The position numbers were made by a program, and so were the translations under genes. This document shows, piece by piece, positions 7,483-15,688 of a DNA stretch of 64,000 bases (position 1 is its first letter; every line of letters begins with the position of its first letter). The DNA is from Firmicutes bacterium UBA1393. Its GTDB lineage: Bacteria; Bacillota; DTU025. The DNA is taken from the NCBI GenBank assembly GCA_002305255.1, contig DBQN01000076.1, positions 27,988 through 91,987 of the forward strand. The letters run 5' to 3'. A model generated the notes under the pieces. It did no database searches, was not told the DNA's origin, and saw nothing but the letters and a program-made list of their open reading frames with translations.

Positions 7483-8475
7483 TCAGTAGTCAGCACATGC
7501 CTCTGCGCTTCTCAAGCTCTCCTGACCCGCCGCATCCCTTGCTACCACCACGAACCTCACCGTCGAACCCTTGTTCGCGGCGGAAAGGCCGACAACGGCC
7601 GAAGCAGCAGGCGCCTCCACAGTGTCGCACCTACTCGAAGAATACCTGTCGAACTCCGAGTACCTCCAGTACACTCGGTAGGACGTAACCCACTCAGCCC
7701 CGGGGTCCCACGACACATGCGCCTGGGTGCCCTCGATAGACACCATGACGTTCTGGGGCGGAGGAGGCATGGCCCGAAGGTCCAGATAGATCTGGAGATC
7801 GCCGAAGGCGGGGCTCCATTGGACTGTGGTCAGCCTGCCGGGTCGCACTCCGAACGACTCGTAGGCGCTTTCATATACCGCCGTTCCATCTGATGCCTTC
7901 AACACGATCTTCATATCATACGATCTTGGGATGTAGCCTGTGTCCTCTGCAACGAGGGGCGAAGAGTCTAGTGGAAGTCCCGTGTAGGACCTGTAGGCTG
8001 ACGTGCCGCCGGCGTAATACACCATGATGTCGACTGTAGCGGCCTGCTCCGCGCCGGGCAGTTCGCGCGCATCCACCTCCAGCCTGACACTGCCGTCGAG
8101 GGGCTTTAGGACCAGCTCAGTCGATGTGGATGCATCGCGCTTGACAACGACCTTGCCCGTCCCCGTGTAGGTTGCGTAGCCTTCGGTGTCAAAGGCCGTT
8201 GCCTGGATGTTCCACGATCCGGCCGCGAGTCCGGCTAGCTGAGCGGTGGCGGACGTTCCGACCACAGGCGCCTCTGCCGACACGGTGGTAGCACCACTGG
8301 TCAGCACAACCACCACCTTGTCTAGCTGCTCGGGGGCGGAGGGCACTGTTCTGACGTTCGCTTGTAGCGATACATCACCGACACCGTCGGCGGTACCTCC
8401 CCCTGGGGAGCAACCTGCGCCGATGCACGCGACCAGGGCAAGCACACACACCAGACACCATCTCTTCACCGTCAA
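7483..8475 (-). CDS. Lipoprotein with fibronectin type III-like domain
   Basis: 330 residues, starting MTVKRWCLVCVLALVAC. The hydrophobic signal has two possible lipobox cysteines (LVAC at 14-17 and GAGC at 19-22), so it is probably lipid-anchored and surface exposed. The middle shows beta-rich repeats (LAGLAAGSWNIQATAFDTEG, VVKRDASTSTELVLKPLDGSVRLEVDA), and residues from about 240 form a fibronectin type III-like domain (PPPPQNVMVSIEGTQAHVSWD ... YRVYWRYS ... VRFVVVARDAAGQESL). No catalytic motif is seen. Start TTG 8475 follows AAGGAG at 5 bp; GTG 8469 is an alternative. Function unknown, perhaps a surface adhesion or ligand-binding protein. Confidence 0.7.
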   Translation of the reverse strand: MTVKRWCLVCVLALVACIGAGCSPGGGTADGVGDVSLQANVRTVPSAPEQLDKVVVVLTSGATTVSAEAPVVGTSATAQLAGLAAGSWNIQATAFDTEGYATYTGTGKVVVKRDASTSTELVLKPLDGSVRLEVDARELPGAEQAATVDIMVYYAGGTSAYRSYTGLPLDSSPLVAEDTGYIPRSYDMKIVLKASDGTAVYESAYESFGVRPGRLTTVQWSPAFGDLQIYLDLRAMPPPPQNVMVSIEGTQAHVSWDPGAEWVTSYRVYWRYSEFDRYSSSRCDTVEAPAASAVVGLSAANKGSTVRFVVVARDAAGQESLRSAEACADY

Positions 8476-8605
8476 TCCATCTCCTTCCTTGTGATGTTAT
8501 TGGCGGTGCAGTACTTCTTCCGTGATTGCCCAATCCCTCCATCTAACCCCATCACCATCCGGGTGATCTTTGAGATGATGTCATCAGCATGGGTACAAGA
8601 AAACA

Positions 8606-8626
8606 CACCCTGCCAACGGCAGGGTG
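8606..8626 (-). terminator. Terminator of the tRNA-Gln/Glu operon
   Basis: Perfect 9-bp hairpin CACCCTGCC-(3 nt)-GGCAGGGTG. Read on the minus strand it is followed by TGTTTTCTTG, a U-rich tail. It lies 9 bp beyond the CCA end of tRNA-Glu. Confidence 0.85.
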
Positions 8627-8634
8627 CTCAATCT

Positions 8635-8710
8635 TGGTAGCCCCGACGGAATTCGAATCCGTGTCTTCGCCTTGAGAGGGCGACGTCCTAGGCCACTAGA
8701 CCACGGGGCC
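8635..8710 (-). tRNA. tRNA-Glu (anticodon CTC)
   Basis: A 76-nt cloverleaf with encoded CCA. Acceptor GGCCCCG pairs with CGGGGCT (one G-T), anticodon stem TCGCC/GGCGA with loop CTCTCAA giving anticodon CTC, T arm ACGGA-TTCGAAT-TCCGT. Reads GAG. It is the second gene of a two-tRNA transcript, 6 bp after tRNA-Gln. Confidence 0.95.
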
Positions 8711-8716
8711 ACGATA

Positions 8717-8790
8717 TGGCTGGGGAGGAAGGATTCGAACCCTCGCAATCAGATCCAGAGTCTGACGTCCTACCACTAGACGACTCCCCA
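8717..8790 (-). tRNA. tRNA-Gln (anticodon CTG)
   Basis: A 74-nt cloverleaf with encoded CCA. Acceptor TGGGGAG/CTCCCCA has the U1 start typical of tRNA-Gln; anticodon stem TCAGA/TCTGA with loop CTCTGGA gives anticodon CTG; T arm with GTTCGAATC. Reads CAG. First gene of the tRNA operon, about 13 nt from the predicted transcription start. Confidence 0.95.
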
Positions 8791-8809
8791 ACAACGTCCG
8801 ACGAAGCTG

Positions 8810-8838
8810 ATTATAGCATGCGTGCATCTGTTTGTAAA
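8810..8838 (-). promoter_or_regulatory. Sigma-A promoter of the tRNA operon
   Basis: On the minus strand TTTACA (8838-8833), a 17-bp spacer, then a perfect TATAAT (8815-8810). Transcription would start near 8803, just ahead of tRNA-Gln. Confidence 0.85.
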
Positions 8839-8901
8839 CACATGCGAGTGCTCTGGTGTTGCGAATGATCTGAGTACTGGAGCAGATGCTGTCATCATGA
8901 A

Positions 8902-8923
8902 GGGGGCAGATTCCTCCGCCCCC
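8902..8923 (-). terminator. Hairpin downstream of the CBM25-like gene
   Basis: GGGGGC / GCCCCC inverted repeat (6 bp, 10-nt loop), 33 bp after the stop of the CBM25-like gene and followed on the minus strand by TTCATGATG. The T tail is weak, so this is a probable rather than certain terminator. Confidence 0.45.
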
Positions 8924-8955
8924 TGTTCTGCCTCCCCGGCCCCTGTGTGAGGCAG

Positions 8956-9366
8956 CTAGAAACGGGCTACTTGGCCGTTGTGTATCTCCAGGCTCCAGTT
9001 GAGACCGTAGTTGTTGTCCCAGTTATTGGCGCGATCCTTGAAGCAGAAATTGAGCCTCGAATCCTCTTTGGGATCCAGCGGGACCGTGGCCTTCCAGACC
9101 CCTGGCTTCTCATTCTGCATGGGGATGTCACGTATCTCGCGCCATGAACCATGACCGAAGCCGGCGTGGAGGTACACCTGGTCAGCACCGGAACTGGCCA
9201 GAAGACCGTTGTACTTCACGGTCAGCGTTTCGCCTGCTGTGAGTGGCAACGGAGATACCGACACTCCACCCACGAGTGAGCTTTGCTTCGCCGTCCCCTT
9301 GGTGGAGGTCTTCTTCTTGGTCGTTCCTCCGACAGACTCAGTCCCCAGCTGCGATGCTATCTCCAT
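8956..9366 (-). CDS. Stand-alone CBM25-like carbohydrate-binding protein
   Basis: About 136 residues. A Lys/Thr-rich N-terminus (TTKKKTSTKGTAKQSS) is followed by one beta-sandwich domain resembling starch-binding CBM25/53: VSVSPLPLTAGETLTVKYNG, VYLHAGFGHG, W-REIRDIPM, GVWKATVPL, LNFCFKDRANNWDNNYGLNWSLEI. The aromatic and Asn-rich NNWDNNYG motif is typical of these modules. No signal peptide or catalytic domain, so it is probably cytosolic and may bind glycogen or starch-like glucan. ATG 9366 is chosen with a modest AGAGGTC SD; GTG 9399 is an in-frame alternative. The nearest upstream gene is mtaD, 48-80 bp away depending on the start. Confidence 0.65.
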   Translation of the reverse strand: MEIASQLGTESVGGTTKKKTSTKGTAKQSSLVGGVSVSPLPLTAGETLTVKYNGLLASSGADQVYLHAGFGHGSWREIRDIPMQNEKPGVWKATVPLDPKEDSRLNFCFKDRANNWDNNYGLNWSLEIHNGQVARF

Positions 9367-9446
9367 ATCGTCTGACCTCTGTCGTCTCTGCCATAACACC
9401 CGGCAAGCCCCCCTTTCGGCGATAGTGTTTCGCCTGGGGGTGCTGC

Positions 9447-10751
9447 TTATTCCACCAGCACCGCTGCCCTGCGCCGCGCCTCTGCCAGGATCGCGGTCTC
9501 ATCGATAGTAGTCAGGCGGCGTTCATCCATGACAACGCTTCCGTCTATAATGACTGAACTAACGTCAGAACTCGACGACGCGTACACCATGTGCGACGTG
9601 GCCCTGGACGCGAGGAACGGCTCCATATGAGGCAGGCTATGATCGACCAGGATGAGATCGGCCCTCTTGCCCACCTCCAAGGATCCGATGAGCTGCTCCA
9701 GTCCGAGGCAGCGCGCGCCGCCCATTGTGGCCATGGTCAGGCATTCGGCAGCCGGCATGGCTGTTGGATCACCGGTAGACACCTTCTGCAGCAACGTCGC
9801 GAGGCGCATCTCCTCGATCATGTCGAGGTTGTTGTTGCTGGCGGCGCCGTCGGTGCCGAGACCGACGGCTATCCCCTTCGCCAGCATATCTACCACTGGC
9901 GCCACGCCTGACGCGAGCTTCATGTTGGATCCCGGATTGTGCGCCACCCTCACGCCGTGGGCTGCCATTATGTCGATGTCGCGCTCGCTGACAGCGACGC
10001 AGTGGGCGGCCAGCGTGGGCACGTCGAACACTCCGAGTGCTTCGAAGTGCTCGACGGGGCTCTTGCCATACTCCGTCACGATCTCCGTGACCTCTCTGGC
10101 GGTCTCGCTCACATGGGTATGAATCCCAAGCCCCGACGCGCGGGCTGCGCGCGCGACGTCTTCTATGAACGTCGTCGAGCATGTATACGGCGCATGGGGC
10201 GCAAGCATCGTCGTTATTCTGCCCCCGGCCTGGCCGTTCCATCGACTGCAGAAATCGAGTGCGCCGGCGAGCTTGGCACGGCCGCCATCGACATCGCCTG
10301 CACCCGAGCCCATGCCCACCGACAGACTTGCCCTCATGCCCGACTCGGCCACCGCTCTGGCTGTGGCGTCCATGAAGAAGTACATGTCAGCGAAACACGT
10401 TGTACCTGAACGTATCATCTCAGCGCACGCGAGCATGGTGCCGAAGTACACGTCTTCATCGGTCAGCCTGGCTTCGGCAGGAAAAATCATCTGAGTCAGC
10501 CATTCATGGAGTGCAAGATCGTCGGCATAGCCCCTCAGAAGCGTCATCGCAGCGTGGGTATGGGCATTCACCAGGCCGGGCATGGCGATCCTGCCCCTTC
10601 CCTCGTACACCGGCAGGCCGGCGTATGCGGGAGGAAGATCCGCCTCGGGCCCGATGTACGCGATCTCGCCGTCTCGCACGGCTATTGCGGCCTGCGGGCA
10701 CACTGCAGCCTGCGTCAGCGCCAGCACATCCCTGATCAGCAGGTCTCTCAT
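9447..10751 (-). CDS. mtaD: 5-methylthioadenosine / S-adenosylhomocysteine deaminase
   Basis: Zinc amidohydrolase that deaminates 5'-methylthioadenosine or S-adenosylhomocysteine to the inosine derivatives. 434 residues with the family motifs: LVNAHTHAAMTLLRG (H64, H66 metal ligands), APHAPYTCS, LGIHTHVSETAREV, AAHCV, and GTDGAASNNNLDMIEEMR with the conserved Asp, then KRADLILVD in the C-terminal sheet. Start ATG 10751, three bases after the mtnP stop, so probably translationally coupled. Together with mtnP it handles methylthioadenosine made by polyamine or autoinducer synthesis; having both phosphorylase and deaminase gives two entry routes. Confidence 0.93.
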   Translation of the reverse strand: MRDLLIRDVLALTQAAVCPQAAIAVRDGEIAYIGPEADLPPAYAGLPVYEGRGRIAMPGLVNAHTHAAMTLLRGYADDLALHEWLTQMIFPAEARLTDEDVYFGTMLACAEMIRSGTTCFADMYFFMDATARAVAESGMRASLSVGMGSGAGDVDGGRAKLAGALDFCSRWNGQAGGRITTMLAPHAPYTCSTTFIEDVARAARASGLGIHTHVSETAREVTEIVTEYGKSPVEHFEALGVFDVPTLAAHCVAVSERDIDIMAAHGVRVAHNPGSNMKLASGVAPVVDMLAKGIAVGLGTDGAASNNNLDMIEEMRLATLLQKVSTGDPTAMPAAECLTMATMGGARCLGLEQLIGSLEVGKRADLILVDHSLPHMEPFLASRATSHMVYASSSSDVSSVIIDGSVVMDERRLTTIDETAILAEARRRAAVLVE

Positions 10752-10754
10752 GGG

Positions 10755-11552
10755 CTAAGCCTCAGTGCCCAGCCAGGGCATGGGGTGTGCATCGCGACCG
10801 CACCCGCAAGTGCGCTCAGAGCCGAGTCCTTCCAGAGTCGCCATCATGAGCCGGCGCAGTTTCTCGCCGTTGGCTTGCATGATCTCGACTACCTCTGCGT
10901 GCCCCAGCGGCTGCCCTGATATGCCCGCCGCCCAGTTGGTCACCATGGCTATGGAGGCGTAGCACATCCCGGCCTCCCTGGCCAGCACCACTTCGGGCAC
11001 GCCCGTCATGCCCACCACATCGCCGCCGAGGATCCTGAACATGCGTATCTCAGCCGGAGTCTCGAAGCGCGGGCCGTCGGTGCACACGTAACACCCGCCA
11101 TCAGAGGCCACGAACCCCATCTGCCTGGCGTTCTCGATCAAGCGGGCCCTGATGTCGGGGCAATATGGAGTGGTGTAGTCGGTGTGCACTACGCCGTGGT
11201 CGCCGCCGTCAAAGAACGTGCGCACCTCTGACTTCGCGAAGTCGATGAACTGGTCCATGAACACGAAGCTGCCCGGCGGCATCGCCGTGTTGAGCGAACC
11301 CACGGCCGACGTGGCGATGACCCTCTCCACGCCGAGCATCTTCAGGGCAGCGATGTTTGCCCTGTAGTTGATGAGATGTGGCGGCACCGTGTGCCCGTAG
11401 CCGTGCCTGGCCATGAAAGCGATCTCCTGCCCTTTGTATGTTCCGACGAGGGCTCCGGCCTTGCCGTATACGGTTTCGACATTCACCTCGCGTACGCCGG
11501 AGAGCACGCCCGGATCGTACACCCCTGTTCCACCGATTATCGCCAGTCTCAA
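10755..11552 (-). CDS. mtnP: S-methyl-5'-thioadenosine phosphorylase
   Basis: Splits methylthioadenosine with phosphate into adenine and 5-methylthioribose 1-phosphate (purine nucleoside phosphorylase family 2). 265 residues; shows IIGGTGVYDP at the N-terminus, MARHGYGHTVPPHLINYRANIAAL with the phosphate-binding HG motif, SAVGSLN, TDGPRFETPAEIRMF and GDVVGMTGVPEVVLAREAGMCYA. Start TTG 11552 follows GAGAGGTG at 7 bp. It lies between the aminotransferase gene (28 bp upstream) and mtaD. The match includes the GMTGVPE block that separates this group from other phosphorylases, though inosine or guanosine phosphorylase activity in some members cannot be excluded. Confidence 0.92.
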   Translation of the reverse strand: MRLAIIGGTGVYDPGVLSGVREVNVETVYGKAGALVGTYKGQEIAFMARHGYGHTVPPHLINYRANIAALKMLGVERVIATSAVGSLNTAMPPGSFVFMDQFIDFAKSEVRTFFDGGDHGVVHTDYTTPYCPDIRARLIENARQMGFVASDGGCYVCTDGPRFETPAEIRMFRILGGDVVGMTGVPEVVLAREAGMCYASIAMVTNWAAGISGQPLGHAEVVEIMQANGEKLRRLMMATLEGLGSERTCGCGRDAHPMPWLGTEA

Positions 11553-11579
11553 AGGGCAACACCTCTCAGATCATCATGG

Positions 11580-12773
11580 CTACTTGAGCATCTTCGCAAA
11601 CAGGCGCTCAATTCTGTCCATTCCGTCCTCTATCTGGGCTATCGAGGTGGCATAGGAGAGTCTCATGAAGTTGTCGCACCCGAAGGCACCGCCTGCCACC
11701 ACCGCCACGTGGGCCTGCTCCAGAATCACGTCGGCGAGGTCATACGAGTTTGCGATCTGCCTGCCCTCGAACTCGATGCCGATGTAAGGGGCAACGTTGG
11801 GGAAGCAGTAGAAGGCTCCGGTGGGCACGGCGCAGCTCACATGAGGGAGACTGCAGAGCCGCTCCGCCATGCGCTGGCCCCGTGCGCGGAACGCATCGAT
11901 CATGGCCTGAACCGGCTCGTCAGGCCCGGTGAGTGCCGCCAGCGCCGCCCTCTGCGACACCGAGCACGGGTTCGAGGTGCTATGCCCCTGGATGCGGTTC
12001 ATCGCGTCTATGAGTTCAGCATTCCCCACGGCCCAGCCAATGCGCCAGCCTGTCATCGCGTAAGTCTTGGAAACGCCGTTCACGATGAGTGTGCGCTCGC
12101 GGATGGCATCGCCCAGCGTCGCGATGGACACAGCCTGTTCGCCTGTGTAGAGCAGCCTGTCGTAGATCTCATCGGACACGACGACGAGGTCATGCCTGAC
12201 CGCAACCTCAGCAATGGCCGCGAGCTCGTCGCGCGTGTAAGTGGCTCCGGTGGGATTAGACGGCGAGTTGAGTATCAGCACCCTCGTGTTGGGCGTGATG
12301 GCCGCCTCGAACGCGGCAGCGGTCAGCTTGAAGCCGCTCAAGCTCGTGTCGACAACCACCGGCACAGCGCCGGCCACTCTGACCTGGTCGGGGTAGCTGA
12401 CCCAGTAGGGTGCCGGCACGATGACCTCATCACCCGGGCCGACAAGGGCCAGAAAAGCGTTGAACAGGCTGTGCTTGGCGCCGCACGACACGATGACGTT
12501 GTTCGGCTTGTAGGTCAGCCCGTGCCTTTTCTGCACCGAATCGACAACCGCCTGCCTCAGCTCGACAATGCCGGCGGTAGCTGTGTATCTGGTATGCCCC
12601 GCGTCGATGCTGGCCTTGGCGGCATCCCGAATATGCTCCGGCGTGTCGAAGTCAGGCTCTCCCGCACCGAATGGGATGACGTGGACTCCCTGCGCCCTCA
12701 TGGCCGCAGCCTTTGCCTCCACCGCGAAGGTAGGCGACTTTGTTATGCCCTGTGACATCTTGGATAGCCTCAT
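11580..12773 (-). CDS. Class I/II aminotransferase, aspartate aminotransferase type
   Basis: PLP enzyme of fold type I, subgroup I-gamma. 397 residues from ATG 12773, chosen because AAGGAGG lies 8 bp upstream (a longer frame opens at 12797). Visible are FGAGEPDFDTP, GHTRYTATAG, the PYWVSYPD block, NSPSNPTG, SDEIYD, the Schiff-base lysine in GVSKTYAMTGWRIG (K236), and NFMRLSYATS with the carboxylate-binding Arg. Likely reaction: aspartate plus 2-oxoglutarate to oxaloacetate plus glutamate. Because it sits directly ahead of mtnP and mtaD, a role in the last methionine-salvage step (4-methylthio-2-oxobutanoate to methionine) is possible but is inference from context. Confidence 0.9.
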   Translation of the reverse strand: MRLSKMSQGITKSPTFAVEAKAAAMRAQGVHVIPFGAGEPDFDTPEHIRDAAKASIDAGHTRYTATAGIVELRQAVVDSVQKRHGLTYKPNNVIVSCGAKHSLFNAFLALVGPGDEVIVPAPYWVSYPDQVRVAGAVPVVVDTSLSGFKLTAAAFEAAITPNTRVLILNSPSNPTGATYTRDELAAIAEVAVRHDLVVVSDEIYDRLLYTGEQAVSIATLGDAIRERTLIVNGVSKTYAMTGWRIGWAVGNAELIDAMNRIQGHSTSNPCSVSQRAALAALTGPDEPVQAMIDAFRARGQRMAERLCSLPHVSCAVPTGAFYCFPNVAPYIGIEFEGRQIANSYDLADVILEQAHVAVVAGGAFGCDNFMRLSYATSIAQIEDGMDRIERLFAKMLK

Positions 12774-12786
12774 CTGGCAGTCCTCC

Positions 12787-14112
12787 TTATGACTCAACTC
12801 GGCAGATGATAGTCAATGCCGGAGTTGCGAAAACCGGATGCGATGACGCAGTAGTTACGGCAGCGTTCATGACGTCGAACAGGTTGCCGGAAATGACGAC
12901 TTTCGAGGCGCCTGCAAACTCGCCGTCTTCGATGAGGATGGCGTCTGACGCAGCCAGCGAGAAGTTGCCGCTGACAGGATCCTGAGTATGCATGCCGAGC
13001 ACACTTGTGACCAGCAGCGCCCGTTCGGTGCTCCGCATGACACTGTCGAACGCAGGCGGATCTCCCTGCCCCATGTGGAGCTTCAGCCCCGCGTGCCCCG
13101 GCGACATGCCGGCAACAGGCAGCGGCGTGGCCATCATCCCGGTTCTGCGCGAGTACTTCAGGTTCAGAAGCGGCGTCACCAGCGACCCGCCGTCTACCAG
13201 CTTAACCCGGCCTCCCGGGATTCCCTCTGCCGTACATGGATACGAGCCGGGCCCCATGGGCACGGTCGTGTCGAGCTCTATGGTTACATCGTGTCTGAAA
13301 GCGCCGCGTCCTCGGCGGAAGTCTTCTATGGAGAACCTCGACCTTCCTTCCGCCGCCGCCTCGCCGCTGAAGTTGTGGTACAGGTAGTGCTTCAGGAGGT
13401 CATCGACGACTGCGGGCCACAGGATCACCTTCATGCTGCCGCTTGCCAGACTCACCCTGTGCCTTGATGCCGCGAGCATCTGTGCGGTAGAGTCTACGAG
13501 GGGTTCCACGCCCTTCCACACTTCGATGGCCCTTCCCGGTCTCACCATGCCAAACGCGTTATCCAGCACCCAACTGCAGCCCAGGGCAGTGTGACTGAAG
13601 TGAACCCACAGCCCTGACGAGGCGGCGGTCACAGTGTCGCCCGCTGAGCACCTGACGCCGGCGTCAAGAGTTGTCACGCCCGCGGCCTTAGCTGCGCGTG
13701 ACACTGCGGCAAGCGTGTCGAAGGCAGGACGAGGGTCGGAGAGCGCCACGTTGGCTACACGGGGGTCGGTCAGATCCACCTCTGCCGGCTCGGCAACGGG
13801 CGCGATGTACGCCGCCTCATCGTCCCTGAATGATGTAGACTTCCACGCAGCTATCAGCTGCGTCAGCCTGCCTGGAGAATTCGCATCCACCCTGCCCCTG
13901 CTTACGCTGGAGTCAGGCCATACTATGAAGACTGAACCATCGACCACCTGCGCCTTCTTGGGGGGAGCGTAGGCCCCACCCAGGTCCCAGTGGTCTATGC
14001 CCATACTGAGACCGGCGGACGATGTAACCGTGAATCTCCATCCCGCTGCCGCGCCTGCGAGTGCGCGCGCCAACGCTTCGGCAATGTCGATGGCCGCTGT
14101 CGTGTCAGGCAT
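12787..14112 (-). CDS. PmbA/TldE-family protein (first pair)
   Basis: Partner subunit of a TldD/TldE-type metalloprotease. 441 residues; N-terminal alpha/beta domain, then the C-terminal beta-rich region with the family blocks KVILWPAVVDDLLKHYLYHNFSGE, PGGRVKLVDGGSLVTPLLNLKYS and DPVSGNFSLAASDAILIEDGE. It has no HExxxH, as expected of the non-catalytic subunit. It begins 3 bp after the tldD stop and ends 14 bp before the aminotransferase start, so the genes are co-transcribed. In E. coli the TldD-PmbA heterodimer degrades unfolded peptides and matures microcin B17. No precursor peptide or modification enzyme is seen here. Confidence 0.85.
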   Translation of the reverse strand: MPDTTAAIDIAEALARALAGAAAGWRFTVTSSAGLSMGIDHWDLGGAYAPPKKAQVVDGSVFIVWPDSSVSRGRVDANSPGRLTQLIAAWKSTSFRDDEAAYIAPVAEPAEVDLTDPRVANVALSDPRPAFDTLAAVSRAAKAAGVTTLDAGVRCSAGDTVTAASSGLWVHFSHTALGCSWVLDNAFGMVRPGRAIEVWKGVEPLVDSTAQMLAASRHRVSLASGSMKVILWPAVVDDLLKHYLYHNFSGEAAAEGRSRFSIEDFRRGRGAFRHDVTIELDTTVPMGPGSYPCTAEGIPGGRVKLVDGGSLVTPLLNLKYSRRTGMMATPLPVAGMSPGHAGLKLHMGQGDPPAFDSVMRSTERALLVTSVLGMHTQDPVSGNFSLAASDAILIEDGEFAGASKVVISGNLFDVMNAAVTTASSHPVFATPALTIICRVES

Positions 14113-14115
14113 CTC

Positions 14116-15615
14116 CTACACACCCCCTATCCGGATGTCGGGCGAGGCATCGATCACCAGGAACATGTTGGCGCCGCCGCTCGAAGGCACACTCTGACCC
14201 GACTTACCGCAGGTGCCCTGGGCATCGATTATCGGACGACCTATGCCTGCAATGATCGACGAGAGGGCCGACAGCACTCTGCCGCTGAATATCGCAGGCT
14301 GGCACAGGCGTATCGAGCGTTCAGACAGCTCGTAGATGGCCGAACAGTTGAAGACGAAGTCTCCCTTGGCCGGGTTAACCTGCCCACCCTTGTAGCCCGA
14401 CAGGTAGAGCACGCTGCCGCCAGCCGGGAGCAGGTTGGCCCTCACCAGCGCCTCCCTCACATGCTCAGGCCCGACGTCTTCGAATTGCATCGGCATGGGC
14501 AGCGGATCGGCCACCGTCAACCTGATGTTGCTCATCCTCGGAATGGGCACGTTCACGAAGCTTTCGGCTCTGCCGGCGCCTGTGGGCTCCACTCCGGCCT
14601 TCTTCGCGGAGAAGGCATCGGCCAGCGCCGAGGCGAGCACCCCTTTGCTCACGATGTCGACTGTACGCCTGACAACGCCGTTGGCGGAAATGGGCTGGTA
14701 GGCGTAGTCGCCTTCCACCGGTCCATCCACGATCGACACGATGTCAGATGCTACTCTCTCTCCTGACATGAACTTGCCGTTGCGGCCAAGGATCGAAGTG
14801 TCCATGCCGTCAGACTCAGCGCTGTGGCCGAAGGCCTCGTGCGCAAGGCCCTTGGCCAGAGCGTAGTCTATCACTATTCGGTAGGAACCTGCCTTGACTG
14901 AACCTGCCTCCAGCAACCCCAGCACTGTGTGGCCCGACTTGCGTATGCGCTTCACCAGCTTGCTCCACCCATCGCCGGTGGCGATGATGCTCGCGTCCTG
15001 TCCGCTCACGGCTGCGGCAACACTGGCTGCCTTTCGCGTGGCCGTATCGCGCGCGGTGATGCTGACGTGGCAGGCTGCCCTCGGCATGTTGAACACCGCG
15101 TCAGTGCCGTCGCTGCGGACTATCCGCCACTCCTCGTCGACGATGCGGTAGGAAGTGTGACAGGCGATCCTGGGATCCATCGACATGGCCTCGCGACAGG
15201 CCTGCACAACGAGGCGCTGTTCCTCATCGGGCGATATGCCGTCTATCCCCTTCGCACACTCGCGGAGGCGGCTAGTGATCAGGCGCGGCATCTCTTCGTG
15301 GCCTGATACCCTCACTGCCCCATAGGCCTCGCTCATTGCTGCCATGGCTGCGGCGTCAACAACGAGCTGTTCAACGCATTCTGGAGTCACGCAGTCGCCG
15401 CTCGCGTGGGCCGACATGCCCGACTCGGTGATCACGTGAACGCCTACGCCGCAGGTCTCTTCGAAGATGACTCCGTCCACGGCGGCGTTCACAGCACTGA
15501 CTCGCCGCTCCACCTTGTGCTGCAGCCTGAGTATGGCATACACGCCCAACTCGTGGCTGCGCTCCATCGCCCTACAACATGCCTCGGTATACGCATCGAC
15601 ACGCGCTCTCAACAT
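14116..15615 (-). CDS. TldD-family metalloprotease (first pair)
   Basis: Catalytic subunit of a TldD/PmbA protease. 499 residues with the zinc-binding HEAFGHSAESD motif (HExxxH) near the middle and the conserved C-terminal CGKSGQSVPSSGG block, equivalent to the metal-ligating Cys region of E. coli TldD. Start ATG 15615 with GCGGGGTG upstream. Cytosolic, no signal. The internal Cys-rich stretch (ACCRAMERSH at the N-terminus) is not a known motif. It starts 73 bp after the ABC-F gene, so is likely in the same operon. Substrate unknown; a second TldD/PmbA pair lies at 29.8-32.5 kb. Confidence 0.88.
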   Translation of the reverse strand: MLRARVDAYTEACCRAMERSHELGVYAILRLQHKVERRVSAVNAAVDGVIFEETCGVGVHVITESGMSAHASGDCVTPECVEQLVVDAAAMAAMSEAYGAVRVSGHEEMPRLITSRLRECAKGIDGISPDEEQRLVVQACREAMSMDPRIACHTSYRIVDEEWRIVRSDGTDAVFNMPRAACHVSITARDTATRKAASVAAAVSGQDASIIATGDGWSKLVKRIRKSGHTVLGLLEAGSVKAGSYRIVIDYALAKGLAHEAFGHSAESDGMDTSILGRNGKFMSGERVASDIVSIVDGPVEGDYAYQPISANGVVRRTVDIVSKGVLASALADAFSAKKAGVEPTGAGRAESFVNVPIPRMSNIRLTVADPLPMPMQFEDVGPEHVREALVRANLLPAGGSVLYLSGYKGGQVNPAKGDFVFNCSAIYELSERSIRLCQPAIFSGRVLSALSSIIAGIGRPIIDAQGTCGKSGQSVPSSGGANMFLVIDASPDIRIGGV

Positions 15616-15688
15616 ATCACCCCGCTATCTGACTAACGGTCGCGCCTGTCATCGCCGTCGGCGAACACACGGCGAACGCGCTACGCTC

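Noticed and set aside
12787..15615. RiPP biosynthetic cluster around the TldD/PmbA pairs
   Set aside because: No precursor-like peptide, radical SAM enzyme, cyclodehydratase or lanthipeptide synthase is nearby.
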